This document shows positions 46,701-56,910 of a stretch of 64,000 nucleotides of DNA, in pieces. The DNA is taken from positions 62,001-126,000 of the forward strand of contig CACYQD010000001.1 of the NCBI GenBank assembly GCA_902776475.1, given 5' to 3'. The notes under the pieces are model-generated. The model had not been told where the DNA came from, searched no databases, and saw only the letters and a list, made by a program, of their open reading frames with translations. Source of the stretch: an uncultured Prevotellaceae bacterium (GTDB lineage Bacteria > Bacteroidota > Bacteroidia > Bacteroidales > Bacteroidaceae). A program made the translations under genes and the position numbers. Within the stretch, counting starts at the first letter, position 1; the number at the start of each line of letters is the position of its first letter.

Positions 46701-47522
46701 GTCGCGGACGAGTTTGATTTTCTCCTCTTCCTGGCGCGAGATGTAACGTTGCAGGATGCTCAGCAACATGTCACGGCGCAGCACCCGTTTCCAGAGATAC
46801 GATGTGGCGTAGTCACCGTCCTCGCTTTCGGGGTTTCCAGCCCCGCCCACGTTGCCGGCGCCACCGCTGCCCTGGTTGTAGGGCATGAAGAACGTCTTTT
46901 CTTTCTTCAGTTCGGTGGCCATGATGGCTTCGTAGAGATCCACGCCGAAGTAAGCCAATATGCGGGTGTTGGCATGGAACAGCAGTTCGACTGGGTCGCG
47001 GTCGTTCTTCCACTGCCGGCGCGAGTCCTCTACGTTCTGTCCGGTGAGTTGGTTTTTCAGTTCCAGCGCCACCACGGGGATGCCGTTCAGCGAGAGCACC
47101 ATGTCGATGGTGTTGCGGTTCTGGGTGGAGTAAGCGAACTGCCGTGTCACCTGAAGGATGTTCTGTTGGTATTTCTGCATCAGTTCCTCGTTCAGTTCCG
47201 ATGCCGGACGGAAATAGCACATCCTGAGTTTGATGCCTAAGTCGTCGATGCCGTTGCGCAGCACCCATATCAGACCATAGCGCACCACATTCTCCTTAAA
47301 CACCTGGTAGAGCCGTGCCTCGGCCTTGTCGCCGTATTTGCGCACGTAGCGCTCCCAGGGCTTCGGCTGCGTCAGAGCCAGGAATGAGGTTAGCGTAGTC
47401 ATGTCGATGGCGCGTTCCTTGTCGTAGGTGCGCTGGTCGCCCTTGGTGTAGCCGCCTTTATTCAAGAGCCATTGCTCGATGTCGGCTTCAAAGTTTCTTT
47501 CCTTCAGGTCGATATCATTCAT
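43800..47522 (-). CDS. hsdR: Type I restriction enzyme, R (HsdR) subunit
   Basis: The ATP-driven translocase and nuclease of a type I system. The 1240 residues show the N-terminal nuclease core Asp140...Glu154-x-Lys156 (IDMVLSLNG, ALELKNQ). A glycine-rich insert lies at 217-236 (NQGSGGAGNVGGAGN). Helicase lobes follow, with Walker A SAGSGKS at 321-327, a DEAH box (VDEAHSSQSG), a TATP motif and the arginine-finger region QTLSRLNRAHKDK. The C-terminal helical part joins the methylase core. It is the last gene of the leftward operon. Its ATG overlaps the AbiH-like stop by 4 nt. It appears intact. Confidence 0.95.
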   Translation of the reverse strand: MNDIDLKERNFEADIEQWLLNKGGYTKGDQRTYDKERAIDMTTLTSFLALTQPKPWERYVRKYGDKAEARLYQVFKENVVRYGLIWVLRNGIDDLGIKLRMCYFRPASELNEELMQKYQQNILQVTRQFAYSTQNRNTIDMVLSLNGIPVVALELKNQLTGQNVEDSRRQWKNDRDPVELLFHANTRILAYFGVDLYEAIMATELKKEKTFFMPYNQGSGGAGNVGGAGNPESEDGDYATSYLWKRVLRRDMLLSILQRYISRQEEEKIKLVRDKHGKIKEKKDISVKIIFPRYHQLDVVEKLIADTEAKGSGRNYLIQHSAGSGKSNSIAWLTYRLASLHDAAQKSIFDAVFVITDRRVLNAQLQSTILGFDHIEGQIETITDKDPSTKLRDVINEGAARIVICTLHRFPVIYQEVTSRSGKRYAIIVDEAHSSQSGKSAEKVKTALADTDEALREMAELEEKTEEELEKERDSMMEDLLAQGQHSNLSFYAFTATPKPKTLQTFGVLVEKGRTTEEDKYRAFHIYSMLQAIEEGFIKDVLLQYTPYSVTYEIEKRISQDPTYEETPATKAVKAYHDNHQHVINQKTEIIVEKFRQITLNAMKGQAKAMVVTSSRAHALRYFLQIKNYCEEKGYTDVHPMVAFSGKVKYEEEEYTETQLNSTADLHISEERLPLYFSSDMYNMLVVADKYQTGFDEPLLHTMFVDKKLKNVKAVQTLSRLNRAHKDKEDTYVLDFVNAPEDIKKSFEPFYTATELIRPVDVNGVYNFRNDIAQHHLWSPLEEDAIYKLATATKGDKNRLGKLSNAFKPIVDRFLDLDEETRFTVRSLVKNFVRFYAYMAQVERTYDRDLYKTYVFCDLLYRLLPKTPHEKVDLNKQIQLINSRIEEGKTQQIVLERGQGGIKGENVKGGGKPDENKDLLSNIIDKVNLMFKGSFSPSDRVIVEAIYDKLSTTAAKKKLTKQAKNNDPKQFAESIFPEIFERAAQQCYDDSVGAFDRLFQNRELYNSIMTQMADLMYQNYRAEGETFIFNPERFKEKIMPTIEREFAVFRMMPKSKEQIADDLVALISARTTDDIDGANDVIQNAFNRLYCSPVKVSLVDKKQHFNTLVTRFEVLLKKVYYLKNRTEIVSTKIGQEGTMATLADCIFQTPCLKRLKYSESDADKKFSDYLTMVRDWRNDQAHKAPTATEQECDYAINVLTTMYLFVVAFGIKRRDIEPGVTKYADMHEEHDMAAEPGVGE

Positions 47523-48412
47523 ATTAGCATATTATTTATTTTGTTTTCTTCAAACCCTTCTGAGGTCATAAAGAAATTAACTTCATTATTCGTCATCAAA
47601 GATTGTATGTTAATTCCTATATCTTGAAGATTCATTTTGATATTCTGCATACTACCATTGTCCCTTGTGATAAAAATGATTTCCTTGCGTGTTCTGTTGT
47701 TAGAATCATTAGGCTTAGATATTTGCATAAAAATATCTTTAAAGTAAACAGCATCTATAAAGCCCATAGATAGACCAAAGAAAATGAGTCTATTTGCCTC
47801 ATTAAGAGTTGGATAAATTACATGTGGTTTGTATTTATCATCCAAGGACTTTTGGATAAATCGATATAGACCTTTTATTTGCTGGTCATCGTGGAAACCA
47901 AAAATACAATTATTGTTTTCCAAAGTGCCATGAATTGCGGTATAATTAAAAACAACATTTGGATATATTTGCCCTGCCACCTTATCCAAAGGTGTATAGT
48001 TAAAAGAAAACCACTCAGAATCCATCTCATCATAAAGACTTTGTGGTAATCTTTGTTCTATAAAAAACTTCAACAAATGATAGGCATAAGATTTCTCTTT
48101 AACTTGTTCAGCCGACCTCTGTTTGACGAAATCAACAAGTTGATTTTTAAAGCTCTTATAGTCTTGCAGATCCTTCTTCATTATTTCTTCAGATGGTATC
48201 TCTTTAGATTTGGCTATACAATAATTGTAAATGGTACGCTCTAAATCATACCAATTCTCACCTACATTTTTGATGACGTATTGGAATAGATCATCTTCAT
48301 CGGTCCTGAACATATCCCAATGTTTTTTTTGACTAACGCAAAAGTCTTTATAACTTGTACGCCATCCCAAATCTATATCAAAACCATTACCTATAACCAC
48401 AACTGTCTTCAT
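47519..48412 (-). CDS. AbiH-like abortive-infection protein
   Basis: The 297-residue protein begins with MKTVVVIGNGFDIDLGWRTS, the nucleotide-binding-like N-terminus typical of the AbiH family (GNGFD), followed by a mostly helical middle, FNYT segments and a late IIFITRDNGS strand. AbiH was found as a lactococcal phage-resistance protein; its mechanism is not known to me. It overlaps both neighbours by 4 nt (ATGA), so its translation is coupled to HsdS and HsdR. Its base composition is clearly AT-richer than hsdR, which suggests it was inserted into an existing hsd operon. Confidence 0.78.
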   Translation of the reverse strand: MKTVVVIGNGFDIDLGWRTSYKDFCVSQKKHWDMFRTDEDDLFQYVIKNVGENWYDLERTIYNYCIAKSKEIPSEEIMKKDLQDYKSFKNQLVDFVKQRSAEQVKEKSYAYHLLKFFIEQRLPQSLYDEMDSEWFSFNYTPLDKVAGQIYPNVVFNYTAIHGTLENNNCIFGFHDDQQIKGLYRFIQKSLDDKYKPHVIYPTLNEANRLIFFGLSMGFIDAVYFKDIFMQISKPNDSNNRTRKEIIFITRDNGSMQNIKMNLQDIGINIQSLMTNNEVNFFMTSEGFEENKINNMLI

Positions 48413-49686
48413 ACAATATCAGTTTTTCCTGTTACACATTCGTAAATCACGCTCTTCTTGTAGTCCTTCAACGTCTCGATTTTCTGCTGCTTGATGGCGA
48501 TGAGGGAGTCTATCTCGAAACATTTGGTGTCGAGGTAGGTGGCTATGGATTGCTGCTCGGAGAGAGGAGGAATTGGAATGTCTAAAATAGAGTATCTGTC
48601 AGCACCTATGTTTTGAATTGTTGCTTGAATGAAAATTTGCTTTTTCCATTCTTCATATGCTGATGATTGTGTATAATAATAGACAAAATTGGAATCATTT
48701 TGATTATTTATTTGTGCTCTTATCAAATAGCCAGCAAAAGCACAACGTCCGTATTTGGGCTTATAAATGAATGCTTTTCCAACAGTCGCTCCACTTCTAG
48801 CAAACAAAATATCATTATCTTCTAAGATATACCCATTTGCTTGTTCTTCTGTCAAAGATTGTTTTTGTAAGTCTTCGCGAAGATTATTGTTTAGTATATC
48901 GGTAATTCTAACATATCTTGGCAATGATTCGTCGAAGGTGTTGCCACTTTCATTTGCACCATATTGTAATGGCTTTTTAAGAATCCATTTCAAAGGCATA
49001 ATTTTCCACCCCTTTGGCACATCCTCTATCCAGTCAATGCCGGAAGGAACGAGTTCTGCATCAGGATTGAGTCCTTTGGTGACAGCCTCAGTGATAACCG
49101 ACTGCTTATAGTCCGTCAACTGCGCAATCATCTGCTCCTGCAAGGCTATCAGTTCGTCTATCTCCCCACACTTCTTGTCCAGATAATCGGCTATTCGTTG
49201 CTGTTCATTTAAAGGTGGGTATATTGTCAAAATTTGTCCAAAATCATCTTCAGTCAAAGAACTTCTTAGATTCTTGGATAGATGCAATATGCACTTTTCA
49301 TCATCCATATATCTAAGCAAATAATTATAATAAGGTCCAAACACACCATCAAATAGAGTAAACTGACTATATGCAGGACTTGTTAGTCCATCATTCTTTA
49401 TCAATCCAACGCATCGTGGCGTAACATCAATATCAAAAAGGCACATTAGGAGATTGCCAGGATAAACATATTGATAACCATCAAAGCTTGTTGGCATTTT
49501 TCCACCAGCATTTAGGTCTCTTACTACGACTCCATTCATCGTAAGTGAAATTATATCCTCACCATTATATTTGAGACATATATTCTTAATCTTTCGCATT
49601 AGATGTTTATGTGGCTTTACCTTCCACTCCTTCGGAATCCTGCCAATCCATTCTATGCCACTATCCTTGAATTCTCTTGCCATCAT
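48409..49686 (-). CDS. hsdS: Type I restriction-modification specificity subunit HsdS
   Basis: Determines the target DNA sequence. The 425 residues form two half-repeats, each with a target-recognition domain opened by a WI..(I/V)PK.WK motif (residues about 13-23 and about 221-231) and closed by a conserved helix (PPLNEQQRIADYLDKKCGEID near 158 and PPLSEQQSIATYLDTKCFEID near 378). The TRDs are AT-rich and differ from each other, as expected for a bipartite site. No second hsdS or inverted repeat for shuffling is visible. It overlaps the YhcG-like gene by 4 nt. Confidence 0.93.
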   Translation of the reverse strand: MMAREFKDSGIEWIGRIPKEWKVKPHKHLMRKIKNICLKYNGEDIISLTMNGVVVRDLNAGGKMPTSFDGYQYVYPGNLLMCLFDIDVTPRCVGLIKNDGLTSPAYSQFTLFDGVFGPYYNYLLRYMDDEKCILHLSKNLRSSLTEDDFGQILTIYPPLNEQQRIADYLDKKCGEIDELIALQEQMIAQLTDYKQSVITEAVTKGLNPDAELVPSGIDWIEDVPKGWKIMPLKWILKKPLQYGANESGNTFDESLPRYVRITDILNNNLREDLQKQSLTEEQANGYILEDNDILFARSGATVGKAFIYKPKYGRCAFAGYLIRAQINNQNDSNFVYYYTQSSAYEEWKKQIFIQATIQNIGADRYSILDIPIPPLSEQQSIATYLDTKCFEIDSLIAIKQQKIETLKDYKKSVIYECVTGKTDIV

Positions 49687-50729
49687 TCTTCATCCTCCTT
49701 ATCTTTCAACTGTTCCAAGAAAAAACGTTTTTGCTGTTCAATCTCCCGCCGCAGTTCCTCTTCTGTAGGCATATATGTCATATATTTGGCAGCATACAAC
49801 TGGTCGCTTTCATGAAGAACAGAATAGCGGGCAATGGTGCTGTCTGTATCAGTGCAAAGCAACACACCAATGGTTGGTTGGTCATCTTCTCCTTTCACTA
49901 AGTCATCGTACATGCGGACATACATATCAAGTTGACCAATGTCTTGATGTGTCAGGCGGTGTGTCTTCAACTCGAAGATGACAAATCGCTTCATTTTAAA
50001 ATTGTAGAACACCAAGTCAATGAAGAAATCGGCTGTGTCTGTTACAATGTGCTGCTGTCGCTCAACAAAGGCAAATCCACGTCCCAACTCCAATATGAAA
50101 CGTTCAAGATTGTCTTTTAGGGCCTGCTCCAATTCCGACTCAGAATAGATAGAATCACGATGAAAACCCATAAACTCTGCTACGACTGGATTTTTGATAT
50201 ACTCCAGAGGGTCTTTGTCTGTGTCTGATGTCAAGTCGCTTGCGTTCGCTGGCAACTGTGCTGCCAGTCGGCGTTCGTAGTATTGTGTCGCAATGTTTCT
50301 GTCGAGTTCTCTGACACTCCACATATTGTTGGAAGCACTTTTCAGATACCAAAGACGTGCTTCTGGATTCGCCACGGAAAGTACCCTTCGAATGTGAGAC
50401 CATTCCAGATTGTGAACACGTGCGTTCACAATCTCTGAATCGGGGAAAAGTAGATAGAATTTCCTGTAGTAATCGAGGTTTCTTTTACTATAACTATTGC
50501 CATATATAGGAGTCAACTCACTTGCAAGATTACGGATAAGTTGAGAACCATATGCGGCTCTTTTTTCGCCGTTTTGTTCTTCCTCAACAATACGGCGACC
50601 AACGTTCCAAAATGTAGCAATCGCCGTTTGCCCAGCAGCTACATAAGCCATTTTACGACCTTGCTCAATGATGCCGCGGATGTCATTAAGCACAGTATTG
50701 TCTTTTGACTTTATCTTTGGTTTTTCCAT
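49683..50729 (-). CDS. YhcG-type PD-(D/E)XK nuclease-domain protein (DUF1016)
   Basis: The 348-residue protein has the DUF1016 N-terminal helical domain (WNVGRRIVEEEQNG, YGSQLIRNLASEL, YSKRNLDYYRKFY) and a C-terminal nuclease core with Asp238 and Glu253-x-Lys255 in FFIDLVFYN and VIFELKT, plus a Gln-containing helix after it. Members of this family occur next to type I hsd genes and have been linked to restriction or DNA repair; the precise role here is unproven. It starts 17 nt after hsdM and overlaps hsdS by 4 nt. Confidence 0.88.
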   Translation of the reverse strand: MEKPKIKSKDNTVLNDIRGIIEQGRKMAYVAAGQTAIATFWNVGRRIVEEEQNGEKRAAYGSQLIRNLASELTPIYGNSYSKRNLDYYRKFYLLFPDSEIVNARVHNLEWSHIRRVLSVANPEARLWYLKSASNNMWSVRELDRNIATQYYERRLAAQLPANASDLTSDTDKDPLEYIKNPVVAEFMGFHRDSIYSESELEQALKDNLERFILELGRGFAFVERQQHIVTDTADFFIDLVFYNFKMKRFVIFELKTHRLTHQDIGQLDMYVRMYDDLVKGEDDQPTIGVLLCTDTDSTIARYSVLHESDQLYAAKYMTYMPTEEELRREIEQQKRFFLEQLKDKEDEE

Positions 50730-50746
50730 AGTTTCATTTGATCTGT

Positions 50747-52756
<2,010 letters not shown>

Positions 52757-53084
52757 GAATTCTTTTATTATGCTAAAAATGCCTGTTTTGGTCTTTCCGA
52801 CCCATGTTTCTCAGTATGATTAAATAAGGTTCAAAAATAACGTTTTTATTGCAATTATCACCATTTTTCCGTAAAAAAGATTGGATTAGAATCAAAAAAA
52901 CCAGAATAGATGTATGCGGGCTCCTCATCTCAATGGCGTTATTGCCATCCTGTATTTGATAGATTTGGCCGTTTCATGATTTTTTTCTAACTTAGCGGCG
53001 TGAAAGAACACGAGGAAAGACAAGACAGATTATCAATTCTGTTTCGACAATTCACATAGCAAAACTAATATCCAAAAACACGAT
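52757..53084. other. 328-bp intergenic gap between hsdM and the helicase gene
   Basis: It holds the leftward -7 box TATTTTTG (52832-52839) for hsdM and an imperfect rightward -7 (TAACTTAG near 52989-52996) that might serve the helicase. AT-rich otherwise, with no reading frame, repeat or terminator I can support. Confidence 0.4.
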
Positions 53085-54550
53085 ATGAAACCAAACGAAA
53101 CCAAAGATCTTCCTCAGAAAGAAGAAATTACGTTGACACCCAATCAACAGAAAGCCCTTGATCTCTTGAAATTATTCATGAATGATTCCTCTGCCAGGGT
53201 TTTCATCCTCAAGGGTTACGCAGGCACCGGCAAGACCACTCTGGTGCGTATGTTCATCAAGGAGTTAGAAAAAAGGCGGTCAGATTCTCACTGTTGGCTT
53301 CGACTGGACGAGCCGCCAAGATACTCTCTAATATCACAGAACACCAAACCCGTACTGTTCATAGCAAGATTTACAGATACACCGATTTGTCACAAAATTT
53401 GGAGCAGCTGGCCAAGCAACAGGAACAGCAAATAGTTGACGAATCAGGTCAACTCTATCTGAACTTCGAACTTACTCCCGTTGAACAATCAGAAGGCTAT
53501 CCCGATTATTATTATATTGTCGACGAGGCTTCAATGATCTCAGATGCCAAAGACCATAGTGCCACGCAAGCTATTTTCGGCAGTGGAAAACTATTGCAAG
53601 ACCTGCTCAAATACGACAGCATGGGCAAATTCATCTTTGTCGGCGACATCTGCCAATTACCGCCCGTCTCTCAGAATTTTTCACCAGCCCTTGATGCCAG
53701 CTATTTACTCAGTCACTACAACATCAAAGCTTACGAGTGTGAGCTGAAGCAAATCATGCGGCAGACGGGTGACAACGACATCATTCTCTCCGCGGAAAAG
53801 ATGCGCAAGCTGTATCATAATCCACCCATGCAGCAAAAATGGGCAACCTTCCCCCTCAAAGGATATTCCAACATCCATATTCTGAACAACCAAACCGAAT
53901 TGATCAACCGTTATGTGGAGAGTGTCAAACAGGGTGGTTTCAATTCCTCGACGATGCTATGTCTTGAAAATCGCCAAGCGACACAAACCACTCAACTTCT
54001 CCGCCCTATTTTCGGCCATCACAGTATATACTTGGAGAAAGGCGATTTGCTGCTTATCACACAAAACAACCTCCCCACCGGACTCATGAATGGCGACCTG
54101 GTCGTGGTAGAAGAGATCGGTGCCACATACCGACGAGCCGGTTTAAACTTTATCAACGTGAGGGTAAAGGAACTGTTCACGGGTTTGTCTTATTCTCATT
54201 TACTGATCTCTGACATTTTGTACAACAACAGCACCAATATTACCCAGGCAGACCACAAAGCCCTCTATATCGATTTCTACCGGCGGATGAAAGAAGAAGG
54301 TATCGAGCAAGGCAGTGATAGGTTCAAGTCGATGATGATGAGTGATCCATTCCTCAATGCCCTGAGGGCCGTATTCGGTTATGTCCTGACTTGTCACAAA
54401 TCACAAGGTGGGGAGTGGGACAATGTCTTCATCGACATCCCCCGCAAATTCTCAGGCATGCAGAAGCCCTATGTTTACCAGTGGCTTTACACTGCCATGA
54501 CACGCGCCCGCAAAGAGCTGTATTTGGTCTATGATTTCTGGGTGAGATAA
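53085..54550 (+). pseudogene. RecD/Pif1-like SF1 helicase gene interrupted by a frameshift in an A6 run
   Basis: The first frame (53085 on) gives the N-terminus with Walker A GYAGTGKTT at 44-52. It loses sense just after ELEK. The next frame continues exactly where it should, KKAVRFSLLASTGRAAKIL, then Walker B IVDEAS, GDICQLPP, the C-terminal VLTCHKSQGGEWDNV and YTAMTRARKELYLV, to the stop at 54550. The switch is at the six A residues 53269-53274; seven would restore one frame of about 488 codons. So this is a mutated gene, a homopolymer sequencing error, or a slippage site. Products of this family are ATP-dependent 5'-3' DNA helicases. Confidence 0.8.
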
Positions 54551-54827
54551 AGGTCATTGCCATTAATCCAAGCTTCATTAACAAGGCGGGTTGGAAGCCC
54601 TGCATGTTGGTCGTTTCTGGTCGTGATGCGCAAGTGCTGCGAATCACGGGCCGGAGATCATGGGGCTTGAGCTGATGGACATCGATACCCATACTGCATA
54701 GCAAGTATCTTAGTGGAGACAAAAGATGAAAAAAAGAAAAAAAACAGGAACAATAGTTTGACTTTCATAATTATTTTTTACCTTTGGGGTTATAATCTGA
54801 AATTACTAACCGCTTATTAAAATAAAT
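54551..54827. other. 277-bp gap before the CRISPR operon
   Basis: Apart from the consensus promoter at 54757-54786, it holds only short frames without start sites. A rightward frame of about 40 codons after the helicase stop reads INKAGWKPCMLVVSGRDAQV and faintly recalls the AbrB/SymE swapped-hairpin fold; it has no start codon and is not called. No CRISPR repeat is present. Confidence 0.4.
54757..54786 (+). promoter_or_regulatory. Promoter of the type III CRISPR operon
   Basis: TTTG (54757-54760), 18 nt, then a perfect TACCTTTG (54779-54786), 41 bp before the cas10 ATG. No other promoter of this quality was noticed at the gene junctions downstream, which are 17 nt or less, so the whole effector set is probably one transcript. 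Confidence 0.7.
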
Positions 54828-56327
54828 ATGAAAGAACACAAGATTTACCTTTATGGAGCAGCTGTCCAAGGGATTCAATCATTCATTTTCCAGACCAACG
54901 AACTTAAAGACATTGTTGGTGCGAGTGAATTGGTTGAATGGATTTGCACTCAATGTTTTGAGAAGTACATAGGGCACGGAGAATTGATTGTAAGTGCCGC
55001 AGGCAACATCAAATGCATTTACACTGATGAAGAAGAATGTCGGAAAGCAGTTAAAGAATTTCCTAAAGAAGTGATGCTTTCTGCTCCTGGCATTACCATC
55101 AGCGAAGCAGTGGTAGACATGACCAATGGAATGACATTTGATCAAGCTGTTGAAGAATTGGAGAAACGTTTACGAGTTCAGCGCAACAAGCCTTTTCCGA
55201 GTATGACTTTAGGATTCATGGGCGTTGAGAGATCGAGAAAGACGGGGCTCCCTGCTGTTAAGATTGACAAGGATGATTTCATTGACCAAGGAACATTAAG
55301 GAAGCGTCAGAACAATACTTGGGAGAAAATGAAGGAGGGTTCTTCTACAACCCACAAACTCTATATAAAGAGTTTTGGACTTGAAAGCATCAATCCGAAG
55401 AACATTCCTCTTGATTCTGACAAGATGACCTCCGACAACAATTGGTTGGCCATCATCCATGCTGACGGCAATGGATTGGGCATGATAGTCTCATCCATTG
55501 GTAAAGACAAGGATATGCTGAAGTCTTTCTCTGAAAAACTTGACAAAGCCACAACCAATGCAGCAAGGAAAGCATTCGCAACAATAGTAGAAGAGGAAAA
55601 GATTGATCTGGCCAAGGACACAATTCCTTTTAGGCCTATTGTTTTGGGAGGAGATGACTTGACCATGATTTGCAGGGCAGACTTAGCTCTCCATTTCACC
55701 GAAATTTTCATAAAAAACTTTGAAGAAGGAACACGATCTTTCATTTCAGAAATGCATAACAATGATGCGTCTTTACCCATCTATCATCTCACAGCATGCG
55801 CGGGGATTGCATACATTAAATCATCTTACCCATTCTACTATGGCTATCAATTAGCAGAATCGTTATGTGAAAGGGCTAAACGCGACACTAAGAGCAGTGG
55901 CATAACTCCAGCTCCATCCTGTCTGATGTTCCACAAGGTCCAAAGCAGTTTCGTCGAGTCATTTGATGAGATTTCACGAAAGGAACTGACCCCCTGTAAA
56001 GGGCATAGTTTTGAATTTGGCCCCTATTATATTAATGAGAAAAAAGGATATTGGACAATCAGCGACCTGGCTCAAAAAACCAAAAAGTTGGAAAGCAAAT
56101 CTGGAAACGCCATTAAGTCTGATATCCGGCAATGGATGACTCTCCTCAATGAGGATGAAGGCAAGGCCAAGCAGAAAGCCATAAGGGTATGTGATGTTTC
56201 CTCTGATAAAGAGAGTGCATTATTCAAATCAGCGACAGATGGGATAAAACGTAATAGCGACATCATCTATCATCCTGCTTATGACATGCTATCCATACAC
56301 ACCATAAACACGATCATTACCAAGTAA
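54828..56327 (+). CDS. cas10: Compact Cas10 (Cmr2/Csm1-like) with GGDD cyclase and no HD domain
   Basis: Large subunit of a type III effector, which makes cyclic oligoadenylates when target RNA is bound. The 499 residues are short for Cas10 (usually 700-1000). The N-terminus has the Cas10 opening YLYGAAVQGIQSFIFQT, followed by LKDIVGASELV. Palm 1 carries IIHADGNGLG (209-218), and palm 2 the intact catalytic GGDD at 274-277. A helical C-terminal part of about 110 residues follows. I find no HD pair in an HD-nuclease setting, so ssDNA cleavage by this subunit is not expected. First gene of the operon; the next starts 14 nt downstream. Confidence 0.9.
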   Translation: MKEHKIYLYGAAVQGIQSFIFQTNELKDIVGASELVEWICTQCFEKYIGHGELIVSAAGNIKCIYTDEEECRKAVKEFPKEVMLSAPGITISEAVVDMTNGMTFDQAVEELEKRLRVQRNKPFPSMTLGFMGVERSRKTGLPAVKIDKDDFIDQGTLRKRQNNTWEKMKEGSSTTHKLYIKSFGLESINPKNIPLDSDKMTSDNNWLAIIHADGNGLGMIVSSIGKDKDMLKSFSEKLDKATTNAARKAFATIVEEEKIDLAKDTIPFRPIVLGGDDLTMICRADLALHFTEIFIKNFEEGTRSFISEMHNNDASLPIYHLTACAGIAYIKSSYPFYYGYQLAESLCERAKRDTKSSGITPAPSCLMFHKVQSSFVESFDEISRKELTPCKGHSFEFGPYYINEKKGYWTISDLAQKTKKLESKSGNAIKSDIRQWMTLLNEDEGKAKQKAIRVCDVSSDKESALFKSATDGIKRNSDIIYHPAYDMLSIHTINTIITK

Positions 56328-56341
56328 ATATTAATATCTTT

Positions 56342-56899
56342 ATGAAAGACATCAAATACCAAATTGAGTTCCACTCGCCTTGGCATTGTGGGTCAGGACT
56401 CAGCGCTGGAGCAGACCTTGATGCCCTCGTCATCAAGGACAAAGATGGCTTGCCATTTATACCTGGCAAGACACTCAAAGGTCTTATCCGTGAGGCAGTA
56501 GAAAATTACGTGCATTTTTCAGACTCTAATCTTGAAGAACTAATCCCCAAAGTATTTGGTTTCTCCAATTCAGACGAGATGAATGAAATACAAAAAGGTG
56601 AAGCTTTTTTCTCAAATGCAGAGCTTGATGAATCAGACAAATCTTTTATCCTTCAGAATCAACTACAATCCTACCTTTTCAACTCAATTTCATCAACAGC
56701 CATTAATGATCAAGGCATAGCCAAAGACCATTCTCTTCGCCGCAAAGAAGTAACAATTCCCTGTAAACTCTATGCCACAATTCATTTTGTTGACGACAGT
56801 CTCTATCAAACCATAGTAAAAGCTTTTGGAATGATCAAGCGCATGGGAGTAAATCGATCGAGAGGTCTAGGCAGGTGTACCATAAGTGAAATCAAATAA
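56342..56899 (+). CDS. Csm3/Cmr4-like Cas7 RAMP (backbone, target-RNA cleaving)
   Basis: The 185-residue protein is a single RAMP domain. The segment LDALVIKDKDGLPFIPGKTL (26-45) matches the Csm3 'DSPV...LPxIPGSSLKG' loop, with Asp27 as the likely catalytic residue for target RNA cleavage. A C-terminal glycine-rich loop MGVNRSRGLGRC at 167-178 is the RAMP signature. Csm3 proteins stack along the crRNA and cut the target every 6 nt. It is smaller than standard Csm3 (about 210-220 residues). It sits between cas10 and the Csx10-like gene. Confidence 0.85.
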   Translation: MKDIKYQIEFHSPWHCGSGLSAGADLDALVIKDKDGLPFIPGKTLKGLIREAVENYVHFSDSNLEELIPKVFGFSNSDEMNEIQKGEAFFSNAELDESDKSFILQNQLQSYLFNSISSTAINDQGIAKDHSLRRKEVTIPCKLYATIHFVDDSLYQTIVKAFGMIKRMGVNRSRGLGRCTISEIK

Positions 56900-56910
56900 T
56901 ACCATAGAAT

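Noticed and set aside
45195-47240. 681-codon open frame on the plus strand across hsdR
   Set aside because: It is antisense to an intact HsdR with all motifs. Its composition (Val/His/Leu-rich, no domain) is that of a mirror frame in GC-biased coding sequence.
54551-54673. About 40 codons after the helicase stop that faintly resemble an AbrB/SymE-type domain
   Set aside because: No start codon, too short, and not bounded by its own signals. It may be a decayed fragment but cannot be supported.
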